A DNA stretch of 64,000 nt from Paenibacillus sp. FSL M7-0420 (GCF_038002345.1 NZ_JBBOCJ010000001.1:5828001-5892000), one strand, 5' to 3'. Positions 7,685 to 17,133 are shown, counted from the first letter of the stretch. Notes: generated by a model from the sequence alone, not told the origin. A program made the numbers and translations.

Positions 7685-9034
7685 ATGAACAAGAAAGATA
7701 AGAATTCCCGGAGTCAAGCTGACGCGGATCATGGCATTCCTGCGCCGGGGACCCAGCTGTTCAACACCAAATTAAGCCGCCGCGATATGCTGCGGCTTAC
7801 CGGTGCCTCGGGTCTCGGGCTGCTGCTCGGCGGAGGCGGTGTGGGCGGCATTATGGCTGCACGCCAGGCAGCAGGACGGGCGGTCCCGGCCGCCGCAGCC
7901 TCCGGGCAGAATGAAGAACAGGCGGATACGATCCCCTTCTACGGTAAGCACCAGGCGGGGATTCTTACCCCTGCGCAGAATTTTCTATGCTTCGCTTCAT
8001 TTGATCTGACGACTGCCAGGATCAGTGACGTGCAGAAGCTTATGCAAGCCTGGACTGCCGCCGCCGCTGCCCTGACTTCGGGCACGATGATCGGCACAGC
8101 GAACGACAAGCCCAATCTTCCGCCTACCGACACCGGCGAGGCGGATGGGCTCACCCCTTCCAAGTGTACGCTTACCTTCGGGGCAGGTCCGGCCTTGTTC
8201 GACAGCCGCTTCGGCCTCTCCGGCAAACGGCCCGCCTCCTTCACCGAGCTCCCGGCATTCACAGGGGACAGCTTGGAGCCGCAGTGGTGCGGCGGCGATC
8301 TCTGTGTGCAGGCCTGCGCGGACGATATGCAGGTGGCGTTCCATGCCATCCGCAATCTGGCCCGCATCGCCCGGGGCACGGCGGTGCTGCGCTGGACACA
8401 GGAAGGCTTCCAGCGCAGCGGCAGCGCCGACCCGTCAGGCGGCACCCCGCGTAATCTGCTCGGCTTCAAGGACGGCACGGGGAATCCGGACGTCACCGAT
8501 GACGCGCAGATGCGAAATATCGTCTGGAGCGGCAGTGCCGATGGCCCGGCCTGGATGAACGGGGGCGCGTATCTTGCGCTGCGCCGCGTCCGTTTCCGTA
8601 TTGAGGTCTGGGACCGCTCCTCGCTGAGCGATCAGGAGGCCACCTTCGGGCGGCACCGGCAGAGCGGCGCACCGATTGGAGCCGGGGATGAATTCGCCGA
8701 GCTGGATCTGGAAGCAGCCGATGCTGCCGGCAAGCCGCTCATCCCGCCGGACTCCCATTCCGCTCTCGCCCACGGAGACGGCTCGGTCCAAATGCTGCGG
8801 CGCTCCTACTCCTATTCCAGCGGCATGGATCTTAAGACCGGACAGCTCGATGCCGGTCTGGTATTCATCAGCTTCCAAAAGGACCTGATGAAGCAGTTCG
8901 TCAGCATCCAGCAGCGCCTCGCCAAAAATGACCGGCTGAATGAATATATGGTTCACACCGGCAGCGCCGTCTTCGCCTGCTTCCCGGGTGTACGCGAAGG
9001 CGGCTATATCGGGGAGCTGCTGCTCGAGGGATGA
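7685..9034 (+). CDS. efeB: Tat-exported Dyp-type heme peroxidase EfeB
   Basis: A 449-residue protein with a twin-arginine signal: KLSRRDMLRLTG near residues 29-40, followed by a Gly/Leu/Ala hydrophobic segment. The mature part is a dye-decolorising peroxidase: GFKDGTGNPDV near residue 258 carries the distal aspartate, and a downstream FGRHRQSGAPIG segment fits the heme-pocket region. EfeB (YwbN) is folded with heme in the cytoplasm and exported by the Tat pathway; with EfeU it oxidises ferrous iron for uptake. It is the middle gene of the Fur-controlled operon. The initiating ATG is only 5 bases after the efeO stop, indicating translational coupling. Confidence 0.94.
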   Translation: MNKKDKNSRSQADADHGIPAPGTQLFNTKLSRRDMLRLTGASGLGLLLGGGGVGGIMAARQAAGRAVPAAAASGQNEEQADTIPFYGKHQAGILTPAQNFLCFASFDLTTARISDVQKLMQAWTAAAAALTSGTMIGTANDKPNLPPTDTGEADGLTPSKCTLTFGAGPALFDSRFGLSGKRPASFTELPAFTGDSLEPQWCGGDLCVQACADDMQVAFHAIRNLARIARGTAVLRWTQEGFQRSGSADPSGGTPRNLLGFKDGTGNPDVTDDAQMRNIVWSGSADGPAWMNGGAYLALRRVRFRIEVWDRSSLSDQEATFGRHRQSGAPIGAGDEFAELDLEAADAAGKPLIPPDSHSALAHGDGSVQMLRRSYSYSSGMDLKTGQLDAGLVFISFQKDLMKQFVSIQQRLAKNDRLNEYMVHTGSAVFACFPGVREGGYIGELLLEG

Positions 9035-9370
9035 AATGCCTAGGCTGTGACCGGTGACACTGAGGAAGCAGGAGCTATGGGGATTGCGAGGCCGGAAGCG
9101 TAGCTGCCATTCGGGGACCGGAGAGGACGGAAAGGTAGCTGATCGTTACGGACTGAGAGGCCTTTATTTTCTCTTTTCGAGCATATTCAGCTACTTGAGC
9201 GGACTGCACGGCGCTTATTTCCGCTACAGCGGGCGTTTTCCTCCCAATTATTTGTACATTAGCTCCACTGAGTCCGTTTAACTTGCAGAAACGTTAATAT
9301 TACTAAAATAAGCGCAGCTGAGTCCGTTGCAAGTGACCCCTCCTCGCTAAACTTGAAGGGAATGATCCCG
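9035..9370. repeat. Intergenic gap in the efe operon with degenerate CTGAGTCCG repeats
   Basis: About 330 bases between efeB and efeU with no gene. CTGAGTCCGTT-type words occur twice (about 9267 and 9318), interleaved with a GCGCTTATTTCCGCTACAGC-like unit near 9209. Similar words recur around 56130-56300. The gap is unusual inside an operon and may hold a processing site or internal promoter; none was identified. Confidence 0.45.
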
Positions 9371-11188
9371 ATGATCGCAACAGATCTATTCAAACCATGG
9401 CGGCAGTTCAGGGCAGCGCTGCTGCTCCTCTGCCTGCTTGTGCTGCTGCCCGGCGCGCCGGCTTCTGCGTCAGGCGCGCCGCTGGATGAGCTGCTGCCGC
9501 CTGTAGGCAGCGCGCTGGTCGAGGCCGGCCAGAGCCGCTGGGCGGAGGCGGCGGCCGATGTTGATTCGTTCGCGGCGCTGTGGCGCAGCGCGAACGAGAG
9601 CACGCCGGACCCGGCACTCGCCGGTCCGGCTGCTGAAGTGGACGCCGCGCTGGCCGCTGCGGCGGAAGCCTTGGCGGGCGGCGGCGGAGCGCCCGCCAAG
9701 GCGGCCCTTTCCACGCTCGCCCGCAGCGTGGACGCGTTCGTCACCGCCGCCGCAGGCGAAGGCGGCGGTGACACGGGCGCCGCCGGACGCGCAGCGGCGG
9801 CGAAGCTGCTGCCCGCGGCGGAGCGCACGCGGGATGCGGCGCGGAGCGCCGACTGGGCCGCGGCGGCGGAAGCCTACCGCGCCGTGGTGAACGGCTGGAC
9901 GCCAGTGGAACGCGGCATCCGGGCGGACAATCCCGCCGTCTACGGCTTGCTGGAGACGAAGATGAGCCTGCTGCGCATTGCGCTGCAGGCAGAGCCGGTC
10001 CGCGGGGAGGCCGCGCAGGCGGAATCGGAAGCGCTGGTAACGCTGCTGTCCGGTTACAGCGAAGGCCAGGCCGTTGATACCGGTGGCGTGCCAGCGGAGC
10101 CGGCTTCCATTGAGGGGCTGATCAGCTATCTGAAGCAAGCTTTCACCGCCGCCCAGGCTGGTGACAGTGCGGCAGCCGCAGATACAATGCAGCAATTCAT
10201 CGCTGCCTGGCCTTCGGCCGAAGGCCAGGTCCAGCTGGCCTCACCCAAGGTCTATGCCAGCATCGAGAACGAGAGCACCGCCGTCACCGGTTATCTGCTC
10301 TCCAGCCCTCCGAAGCTGGACCAAGCGCTATCGCTTATGGACACAATGCTCTCTGAGCTGACGCCGCTGTCCGGGGAACGGACATATACCGCGTGGGATG
10401 CGGCACTCATTCTGCTGCGCGAGGGGCTGGAGGCGATTCTTGTACTCGCCGCTCTCCTTGCCTACCTGCGCCGGGAAGCAGAACCGGCGGCCCGCCGCTG
10501 GGTCTGGTCCGGCGCAGCGGCAGGTCTGGCTGCAAGCATCGGCCTCGCCGTATTACTGACCTATTCCCTCTCCCAAGCCGCCTCCGGCGGAGCGCGTGAG
10601 CTGATCGAAGGCATCACCGGCCTCGTCGCTGTGGTCATGATGCTCACCGTCGGCCGCTGGCTGCATGGGAAATCCAGCACAGCGGCCTGGAATAAATATG
10701 TGGACCGCCAGATGCAAGGGGCCCTGGCCAAAGGCAATCTGTGGTACCTGTTCTTCATCGCTGCGCTGGCCATTCTGCGCGAAGGGGCGGAGACTACGAT
10801 TTTCTATGCTGGGATGGCACCGGCCATTGACACCTCTCAGCTGCTGCTCGGGATTGGCAGTGCACTGGTGGTCCTGATTATCCTCGGCTATGCCATGATT
10901 GCACTGAGTGCCCGGTTGCCGGTTGCCGCCTTCTTCCGCGCCGCTACCGTACTGATCTACTATCTGGTGTTCCGTTTCCTTGGCGAGAGCCTCCACGCAT
11001 TGCAGATCGCCGGCAAGCTGCCTGCCCATAACGGGCACAGTCTGCCTTCCATCGGCTGGCTTGGCATGTATCCGACCTGGGAGACCACCATCCCGCAGCT
11101 GCTGATTCTCGTCTTCATCCTATGGGAGCTGCTGCGGGGCAGACGTCCTGCCAACAGGACGAAGGCTGCTGGCGGGATCACTAAGTAA
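9371..11188 (+). CDS. efeU: Ferrous iron permease EfeU (FTR1 family) with long N-terminal extracytoplasmic domain
   Basis: About 605 residues. After an N-terminal signal segment (AALLLLCLLVLLPG) comes a roughly 300-residue Ala-rich, helix-prone extracytoplasmic domain, very GC-rich in its first half, then a seven-helix-type membrane domain of the OFeT/FTR1 family. The two iron-binding REXXE motifs are present: REGLE at about residue 345 and REGAE at about residue 470. The start at 9371 follows AAGGG by 10 bases; in-frame ATG 9362 and TTG 9353 are alternatives without a better site. EfeU imports iron oxidised by EfeB. The N-terminal domain is common in Gram-positive EfeU; the Ala-rich part looks low complexity. 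No terminator immediately follows. Confidence 0.9.
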   Translation: MIATDLFKPWRQFRAALLLLCLLVLLPGAPASASGAPLDELLPPVGSALVEAGQSRWAEAAADVDSFAALWRSANESTPDPALAGPAAEVDAALAAAAEALAGGGGAPAKAALSTLARSVDAFVTAAAGEGGGDTGAAGRAAAAKLLPAAERTRDAARSADWAAAAEAYRAVVNGWTPVERGIRADNPAVYGLLETKMSLLRIALQAEPVRGEAAQAESEALVTLLSGYSEGQAVDTGGVPAEPASIEGLISYLKQAFTAAQAGDSAAAADTMQQFIAAWPSAEGQVQLASPKVYASIENESTAVTGYLLSSPPKLDQALSLMDTMLSELTPLSGERTYTAWDAALILLREGLEAILVLAALLAYLRREAEPAARRWVWSGAAAGLAASIGLAVLLTYSLSQAASGGARELIEGITGLVAVVMMLTVGRWLHGKSSTAAWNKYVDRQMQGALAKGNLWYLFFIAALAILREGAETTIFYAGMAPAIDTSQLLLGIGSALVVLIILGYAMIALSARLPVAAFFRAATVLIYYLVFRFLGESLHALQIAGKLPAHNGHSLPSIGWLGMYPTWETTIPQLLILVFILWELLRGRRPANRTKAAGGITK

Positions 11189-11560
11189 ACATACTAATAG
11201 CTCTTCAGATTTAAACTTGTGAAAATCACTTTAACTAATCACTTTCTGATGATTTACCGCGCCCCGATTAGGGTGCAAGGGGTAGGCTTAATTGCACGCT
11301 GTACAACTAAATCGCCGGATGTGGCGCCGAATCACTGTTTAGCTGTATTTCGTGCAACTAAAATGCCTCTATACCTGGATTTCCGCCCATTCGGGCAAAT
11401 GTAGTTGTACAGAATACAGTTAGAAGAGGAATGCCTTCCGTTTCACTGTTTTTAGTTGTACAGAATACACTTATCTGTGATGATTCGCTACGAACAGAAT
11501 GCCTTTTTCCCCCCATGGGATCATACTTGCTAAAGATGCATTTAATTCCATAATATGAGA
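11189..11560. repeat. Degenerate interspersed repeats downstream of efeU
   Basis: Related words recur in both orientations: GTACAACTAAA near 11300, GTGCAACTAAAATGCC near 11357, TAGTTGTACAGAATACA near 11403 and 11453. The stretch GTTGTACAGAATACA is repeated with about 50 bases spacing, each followed by a different 20-base tail. The region has no credible gene. It resembles the decayed intergenic repeat families seen in Paenibacillus genomes; the family name is not known to me. Confidence 0.5.
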
Positions 11561-11643
11561 TCTTCCATCCGTTACGCCGAGTCCTCCAGCAGAGGGGAGT
11601 CCCGAATCCACCATTCAAAATCTGATGATCAAACTAATTATGT

Positions 11644-11695
11644 AAAAGCTGCCATCTGTCCGTGTGCTCCTCAAACACGCAGATTGCAGCTTTTT
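11644..11695. terminator. Strong isolated hairpin with A-rich and T-rich flanks
   Basis: AAAAGCTGC-ATCTG pairs with CAGAT-GCAGCTTTTT across a GTGT/ACAC inner stem. The symmetric A and T runs would allow termination in either direction. The nearest gene end is efeU, some 455 bases away, so it may end a long efe transcript or an unrecognised small RNA. The remaining 11696-12052 contains the putative RpiR operator but no gene. Confidence 0.6.
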
Positions 11696-11889
11696 GTATC
11701 TCCTGCCACTTGTCAAACCTTGCGGGATGCATTTTCACAGTGAACTAATTGACTATGATCCTCATACAGGGATGTCCAAAGAGTTTTTGCTACGGTTCTA
11801 AAATTTAATGAGCGCGATCTCCCTCTCCTTTTTCAACCCCAACCAAACTACCTATTGCAACCTTCCGTAATTTGTTTTATTCTGATTAT

Positions 11890-11902
11890 GAAAATAATTT
11901 TC
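11890..11902. promoter_or_regulatory. Candidate RpiR-family operator
   Basis: GAAAATAATTTTC is a perfect 13-base palindrome about 150 bases before the RpiR-type regulator gene that opens the nag operon. RpiR/MurR regulators often recognise TGAAA-AT-rich-TTTCA palindromes. Binding is inferred from form and place only; the palindrome is AT-rich and could occur by chance. Confidence 0.4.
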
Positions 11903-12052
11903 TTTATAAACGTAAGTATTATGTAAAACAATTTCAGTAGCGACTTAGGCCAAAACTTAACCTGTCCATTTCCGCATGTCCATTTCTGCATTTTCATTCT
12001 ATACGTAGAGAAAGCTACATGAATCCGAATCTATAGAAAAGAAGGTGAACGC

Positions 12053-12931
12053 TTGTATCCCATTCTGCATGCTCTGGAGCATGGCAAGCCCAAGCTGTCA
12101 CAAGTGGAACGCAAGCTGGCTGAACGCATTCTGGCCTCGCCCGGGGAAATTGTCCATATGGGCATCACGGAGCTGGCGGAGGAATGCGGCATCAGCACGG
12201 CGACGATTACGCGCTTCTGCAAAGCGCTGCACTTCAAGGGGTATCCCGATTTCAAGCTCAAGCTGGCGGCTGAGCTGGCGCATAGCGACGGCTCGCCGGA
12301 GGCGGGCAGCTCCTCTTATCAGGACATCGTCGCTGGTAATCCGCTGCCATTCATTGTAGAGGCGATGCAGGCTAACCACCTGGCCTCGATCCGGGACACT
12401 ACCTCGCTGCTGGATCTGGGACGGCTGCAGCAGGTGATTGATCTGCTGTGCCGGGCGCGGCGGGTCGATCTGTATGGAATGGCCACCTCGTCCATCGTGG
12501 CCCAGGATTTCTATCAGAAGCTGATCCGCATCGGCGTGAACTGCACCGCTTTTGCCGATTCCCATATGCAGATTACTTCCGCTTCCTCACTCTCTTCCGG
12601 CGATGTGGCCTTCGCGGTCTCTTATTCGGGGGAAACCCCGGAGACGGTGGATGCCTTAACCTGTGCGGCCGCAAGCGGCGCAGCCACGGTGTCGTTAACC
12701 TCATACGGAAGCAGTACTCTCGCTACACTCGCTGATATTCCGCTGTTCTCCTCGTCTCTTGAGCAGGGCATGCGGCGCGGCGATATGGCGTCAAGAATCG
12801 CACAGCTGCATATTATCGATATTCTGTTCACCGGTATGGTCAGTACCCGGTTCGGGGATTTCATCCCGAGGCTTGAGCAGTCCTACAGGAACGTCCAACA
12901 TTACCGTCATAAACGGGGAGGTCAAATCTAA
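12053..12931 (+). CDS. MurR/RpiR-family regulator of the nag operon
   Basis: A 292-residue regulator with the RpiR arrangement: N-terminal HTH_6 domain (LSQVERKLAERILASP and ITELAEECGISTATITRF, residues 14-65) and a C-terminal SIS sugar-phosphate-binding domain (DLYGMATSSIVAQDF, AVSYSGETPETVD). Start is TTG 12053 with GAAGGTG 7 bases upstream. The stop overlaps the nagB ATG (TAATG), so it is translated with the catabolic genes. It probably senses GlcNAc-6-phosphate or GlcN-6-phosphate; the effector is inferred. Most Bacillus nag operons use a GntR-type NagR instead, so the RpiR regulator is a variant arrangement. Confidence 0.9.
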   Translation: MYPILHALEHGKPKLSQVERKLAERILASPGEIVHMGITELAEECGISTATITRFCKALHFKGYPDFKLKLAAELAHSDGSPEAGSSSYQDIVAGNPLPFIVEAMQANHLASIRDTTSLLDLGRLQQVIDLLCRARRVDLYGMATSSIVAQDFYQKLIRIGVNCTAFADSHMQITSASSLSSGDVAFAVSYSGETPETVDALTCAAASGAATVSLTSYGSSTLATLADIPLFSSSLEQGMRRGDMASRIAQLHIIDILFTGMVSTRFGDFIPRLEQSYRNVQHYRHKRGGQI

Positions 12932-13659
12932 TGAATATTTTGAAATTTCAGCATGAAGAAGATTTCGCAGCTACAGGAGCCAACCTGATCGCCAGTCTGC
13001 TGCAGAGCAATCCCAGAGCCGTTCTGGGACTGGCTACCGGAAGCTCACCTGTCGGGGTATATGAGAAGCTGGTGGAGATGCACCGCAAAGGCAATGTCAG
13101 CTTCGCCAAAGCCTCGTCCTATAACCTGGACGAATATGTCGGGCTCCCTGTGGATCATCCGCAGAGCTATCGCAGCTTCATGAATGAGCATCTGTTCAAC
13201 CATATTGATATCGATTTGGCCCGCACCCATGTCCCTAACGGAAATGCCCCCGATCTGGAAGCCGAATGTCTGGCTTATGACCGGATGCTGGAGGATAACG
13301 GCCCTGTGGATCTCCAGATTCTCGGCATCGGCAGCAACGGCCATATTGGCTTCAATGAGCCGGACGCCAGCCTGAGCAGCGGGACGCATGTGGTTGACCT
13401 GCTGGAAGAGACCCGGGAGGCCAATGCCCGCTTCTTCGAGCGTGTGGAGGATGTGCCGCGCCAAGCCGTAACGATGGGGATTGGCGGCATTCTCAAGGCG
13501 AAGCAGATTGTCCTGCTTGTCCGCGGGGAAGAGAAGGCGGAAGCGGTTAAAAATGCGCTGGAGGGCCCAATCACTACCCAGTGTCCCGCCTCGCTGCTGC
13601 AGAGCCATCCGAATGTGGTCGTCCTGTTGGATGAAGGAGCCGCGAAATGGCTGAAATAA
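12931..13659 (+). CDS. nagB: Glucosamine-6-phosphate deaminase
   Basis: A 242-residue cytosolic enzyme converting glucosamine-6-phosphate to fructose-6-phosphate and ammonia. Recognisable motifs: LGLATGSSPVGVYEKL (residues 31-46, phosphate loop), YNLDEYVGL with the catalytic Asp/Glu, and LGIGSNGHIGFNEP with the His-containing loop. Length fits the Bacillus NagB family. It starts within the stop codon of the RpiR gene and its end overlaps nagA by 13 bases. Confidence 0.96.
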   Translation: MNILKFQHEEDFAATGANLIASLLQSNPRAVLGLATGSSPVGVYEKLVEMHRKGNVSFAKASSYNLDEYVGLPVDHPQSYRSFMNEHLFNHIDIDLARTHVPNGNAPDLEAECLAYDRMLEDNGPVDLQILGIGSNGHIGFNEPDASLSSGTHVVDLLEETREANARFFERVEDVPRQAVTMGIGGILKAKQIVLLVRGEEKAEAVKNALEGPITTQCPASLLQSHPNVVVLLDEGAAKWLK

Positions 13660-14840
13660 ACGGTACGTGCGGAGAATTGTTGTACGGCAAGGTGCTGACT
13701 CCTGACGGAATCATCGAGATGGGTGTAATTGCCGTAGCGGATGGCTTGATTCAATATGCCGGAGAGGCTTCCTGGCTGCCCGCAGCCTATGAGAGCTGGC
13801 AGACAATCACCCGGGAGCCGCAAGGTCTGCTGATCCCCGGATTCGTCGATGTGCATGTGCACGGCGGAGCCGGACATGACTTCATGTACAGCGATGCAGA
13901 TGCTCTTGACGACATCACTCGGTTCCATGCCTCACACGGAACGACCTCTATGCTTGCTACAACCATGACGGCTGCCAAGGCAGATATCGATCAGGTGTTG
14001 GCTGAGGTAGACTCCTACCGCGCCCGTGAAGGCGGCATGCCTTATGCAAGGCTGGTAGGCGCGCATCTGGAGGGACCGTTCATCAGCATAAGATGGCCAG
14101 GAGCGCAGAATCCTGAGCACATTGTTCCGGCTAATATAGAATGGCTGGAGGAATGGGAGGAAAAATATCCGGGATTGATCCGTCAGGTCACCCTGGCCCC
14201 TGAGCGCGAAGCTGCCCTGGAAGCTATCCAGTGGCTGCGCAAGCATGGCATTACGGCTGCGCTCGGCCACACAGATGCCACATTCGAGCAGGTGATTACC
14301 GCTGCCGATGCCGGGCTGAACCAGGCGGTGCACATGTTCAATGCCATGACGCCGCTGCATCACCGCAAGCCGGGAACGGCCGGTGCCGTCCTGTACGATC
14401 CCCGGATCAGAGCCGAGGTCATTGCCGACGGCATCCATGTTCATCCGGCAGCCATCAGCCTCATTACCCGGCTCAAAAACAATCATAATCTGCTGCTGAT
14501 TACAGATGCCATGTCAGCAACCGGACTCAGCGACGGAGAGTATGCCATCGGTGATCTGCCTGTGATCGTCAAGGACGGCATAGCCACGCTGAAGGAGCAC
14601 CCCGAAGCGCTGGCCGGCAGCACACTGACGATGATAAGCGGGTTCCGTTATCTGGTTCAGGAGGTCGGTCTCAGCCTGCTGGAAGCCTCACAGGCTGCCA
14701 GCCTTAATCCGGCGCTGTCGCTCGGCATGCAGCGGTCTATCGGAACGCTTGAGGCAGGCAAACGCGGCGATATTCTGCAGCTGGATCAAGACCTGAACCT
14801 GCGCGGCGTATGGATCGGCGGACGCAAGCTGGAGGCCTAA
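13647..14840 (+). CDS. nagA: N-acetylglucosamine-6-phosphate deacetylase
   Basis: A 397-residue amidohydrolase producing glucosamine-6-phosphate for NagB. Metal-binding and catalytic motifs: PGFVDVHVHGGAGHDFM (H-x-H near residue 70), LGAHLEGPFIS-type loop (VGAHLEGPF), GHTDAT and HMFNAMTPLHHRKPG, and LITDAMSATG with the catalytic Asp. Translation is coupled with nagB through a 13-base overlap. A perfect-palindrome terminator follows 40 bases downstream, closing the three-gene operon. Confidence 0.96.
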   Translation: MAEINGTCGELLYGKVLTPDGIIEMGVIAVADGLIQYAGEASWLPAAYESWQTITREPQGLLIPGFVDVHVHGGAGHDFMYSDADALDDITRFHASHGTTSMLATTMTAAKADIDQVLAEVDSYRAREGGMPYARLVGAHLEGPFISIRWPGAQNPEHIVPANIEWLEEWEEKYPGLIRQVTLAPEREAALEAIQWLRKHGITAALGHTDATFEQVITAADAGLNQAVHMFNAMTPLHHRKPGTAGAVLYDPRIRAEVIADGIHVHPAAISLITRLKNNHNLLLITDAMSATGLSDGEYAIGDLPVIVKDGIATLKEHPEALAGSTLTMISGFRYLVQEVGLSLLEASQAASLNPALSLGMQRSIGTLEAGKRGDILQLDQDLNLRGVWIGGRKLEA

Positions 14841-14879
14841 TCCGGATAAGACACAGCTTGGTATTTGTATAAACGCAGG

Positions 14880-14917
14880 CAATGCAGCCCTCTCACGTGA
14901 GAGGGCTGCATTGTTTG
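14880..14917 (+). terminator. Terminator of the nag operon
   Basis: The 32 bases at 14881-14912 are a perfect palindrome (arm AATGCAGCCCTCTCAC), extended by one C-G pair at 14880/14913 and followed by TTT. It lies 39 bases after the nagA stop codon. Confidence 0.85.
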
Positions 14918-15021
14918 CGTCTGTCTTCATTCACTTTTGCCCTTCTGTGCCCGTCATTTGAATAAGCCTCATATCCCTCTGGAATACTATCTACATTCAA
15001 GGCACAATGCTGTAGCGCTGC

Positions 15022-15765
15022 TTACTGTCCGCTGCGCGCAGGGAAAATCCGTTCCGCCATGATGCGGAATTCATTCGCGAAGCCTTTGAGCGGATGTCCG
15101 GCACGGAATTCCCGGGCATAATAATCAGCCCGTTCCACGAAATCCGGGTTCGCCGAGACATAGACATTGCTGACGTATGTGTTGCCTTTTTTAACCTCTG
15201 CGGCGATTTTGCTCTTAATCTCCCCGGGAAGCGTGTCTTTATCATCCCCCATATTGCTTCTGGTCATCAGCCCGTTATTGCCGTTCCCCGGATAATCTTT
15301 GGGAGCCGCCATACCTGTACCGCCAATGGTTCCAGTGCCAGTCATACTTCCCGGAATGCCGGCCATGGAGCCGCCTGTACCCGTCATTCCGGGAACACCA
15401 GCAGCCGTCCCTCTTCCGGTAGCCGTCCTGCTGGTGGTATTCCGGGTGTGAACACCGCCCGAAGTATTCTCCAGCATAACAGCGACATAAGCGCTTCTGC
15501 CAACCATAATGACATTAGCCGAACGGACTTCCGGCATCGCCGCAACACGGTCAGCCAATTCCTTGCTGATCTCCATGCTGCCGAAGTCATCGTCACGGTT
15601 CATGTCCCGTGCGGAGTTCACGTGGATTCGCCCGTCTGTCCCCCGTACACTTTTCGTCTGCATATTACCGCTATCTGCCGAATGGCCGGCACCGCAGCCA
15701 GTTAAACTCATGGCGCCGAGCAGCAAGGCTGCAGACACGGACAAGCCGAATTTCGATCGCAACAT
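15022..15765 (-). CDS. YhcN/YlaJ-family sporulation lipoprotein
   Basis: A 247-residue lipoprotein. The signal peptide ends in AMSLTGC, giving a lipidated Cys. The family domain follows: an MEISKELADRVAAMPEVRSANVIMVGRSAYVAV segment (first half) and a second half with VSANPDFVERADYYAREFRAGHPLKG, separated by a Gly/Thr/Met-rich insert of about 55 residues. YhcN/YlaJ proteins are found in forespore membranes and germination or cortex-related settings. Start at 15765 follows GGGGGAT by 6 bases; upstream in-frame ATGs (15780, 15876) lack a site. It is divergent from the glycosyltransferase gene at 15956. The Gly-rich insert is unusual for the family. Confidence 0.85.
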   Translation of the reverse strand: MLRSKFGLSVSAALLLGAMSLTGCGAGHSADSGNMQTKSVRGTDGRIHVNSARDMNRDDDFGSMEISKELADRVAAMPEVRSANVIMVGRSAYVAVMLENTSGGVHTRNTTSRTATGRGTAAGVPGMTGTGGSMAGIPGSMTGTGTIGGTGMAAPKDYPGNGNNGLMTRSNMGDDKDTLPGEIKSKIAAEVKKGNTYVSNVYVSANPDFVERADYYAREFRAGHPLKGFANEFRIMAERIFPARSGQ

Positions 15766-15955
15766 TCCTTCATCCCCCATCACAGAATAATGTAGTGTAG
15801 TGTGACAACCCTTAGCATGGCTCCTCCGCTGCCCGGTTATCCAGAAAGGATTTGGCAGAGCTGCCCCCACAGTCACATGTAAGAGAACTCCGGCGTATCT
15901 TATATAACAGCAGACTGTGTTTCTCCGCAGGCAGTTCAGATCAGGAGGGGTAAGC

Positions 15956-17026
15956 TTGAAAATACTATTTACGTTTTATGTACCGAGCGGCGGGGTTGAG
16001 ACCCTGAACAGACTGCGGTGTGAGAGCCTTCAGAAGAACGGCATCGAATGCCATGTGCTCTATCTCATGCCGGGGTCCGGCACCGACAATAGTGTAAGCT
16101 TCCCGGTATTTATCACGAACCAGGATGAAGAGATCAGAACTGTACTGAATACCCATCATTATGACGCCATTATCGTAACCTCCGATTATCTGCTGCTGGA
16201 ACGCCTGCGCCGGTTGGGGTATGGCGGCATCCTGATCTACGAGTCCCAGGGTCTGGGAACACGAAGCGAAGCCCGCAATGTGATTATAGATTCCGTGCCA
16301 TATCTGCAAGCCTTCTGCAATGCCGTGCTGATTCCCCCCACCGATCATTTACTGGAGCTGTTTATCGAGATCTGCCCTTGGCTGCAGCGCTATGTTATTC
16401 CGAACATTGTTGATGTGCAGGCCTTCCAGCATGTCCCCGGCGAAGCGCCCGTTGATCCGGTTATCGCCTGGGTCGGGCGGCTGGAACCTAACAAAAACTG
16501 GAGTGAATACCTGAAGGTTGCCCAGCAAGTCCGGCGGTTCAAGCCTAATCTTCATCTGTGGATGTTCCATGATCCCGCTCTTGCTACTGAAGGCCAAAGG
16601 GAGCAATTTGACAAAGAACTGCTGTCCCTCGGCCTGAATGACCGGCTGAATGTGTTCACGAATATACCTAACCAGATGATGCCTGTCTACTATTCATCGA
16701 TTGCTGCTTCAGGAGGCTTCCTGCTGTCCAGCTCTGTCACAGAAGGCTTCGGATATGCCGTAGCCGAGGCTGTCTGCTGCTCCTGTCCTGTACTCAGTAC
16801 GGATTCCGACGGGGTCAGATCCTTCATCACCCATAATATTACCGGCAAATTCTATCCGCTTGGCAATGTGGAGGCAGCTGTGAACGAAGGCCTGGAGCTG
16901 ATGAATAACATTCCGCTGCGTGAAGCCATTTGCTATCAGGGCCGCCAGCATATGGTTACGCATTTCGGATTCGATCAGTATGCGCATTCCTTCCGCGAGA
17001 TGATGAATTCCTTCTCTATCTTCTAA
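15956..17026 (+). CDS. Glycosyltransferase, GT4 (GT-B fold)
   Basis: A 356-residue protein starting at TTG 15956, which follows AGGAGGGG by 7 bases (a GTG at 15917 has no site). The N-terminus MKILFTFYVPSGGVETLNRLR carries the GG loop of GT4 enzymes; PVIAWVGRLEPNKNWSEYL opens the C-terminal donor-binding domain, and SSSVTEGFGYAVAEAV is the E-x7-E-type nucleotide-sugar motif. It probably adds a sugar to a cell or spore envelope glycan; the substrate is unknown. It is convergent with the large glycosyltransferase operon at 17134-28229, sharing the terminator at 17064-17104. Confidence 0.88.
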   Translation: MKILFTFYVPSGGVETLNRLRCESLQKNGIECHVLYLMPGSGTDNSVSFPVFITNQDEEIRTVLNTHHYDAIIVTSDYLLLERLRRLGYGGILIYESQGLGTRSEARNVIIDSVPYLQAFCNAVLIPPTDHLLELFIEICPWLQRYVIPNIVDVQAFQHVPGEAPVDPVIAWVGRLEPNKNWSEYLKVAQQVRRFKPNLHLWMFHDPALATEGQREQFDKELLSLGLNDRLNVFTNIPNQMMPVYYSSIAASGGFLLSSSVTEGFGYAVAEAVCCSCPVLSTDSDGVRSFITHNITGKFYPLGNVEAAVNEGLELMNNIPLREAICYQGRQHMVTHFGFDQYAHSFREMMNSFSIF

Positions 17027-17063
17027 CTATTGCAAGCTTCATATCCCCTGTCTTCCGGCAAAA

Positions 17064-17104
17064 AAACCTTCACCCCCCAGCATCAGCCGGGGGGGTGAAG
17101 GTTT
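17064..17104. terminator. Bidirectional terminator between convergent glycosyltransferase genes
   Basis: AAACCTTCACCCCCC pairs with GGGGGGGTGAAGGTTT, leaving a short loop, with A-rich and T-rich flanks on the two sides. It lies between the stop codons at 17026 (plus) and 17134 (minus). Confidence 0.85.
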
Positions 17105-17133
17105 CTCTGTGTATGGCATTCTGCCCTGAGGCA

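Noticed and set aside
9408..10195. Long open frames opposite the start of efeU
   Set aside because: Produced by GC-rich codon bias on the complementary strand of a clear efeU gene.
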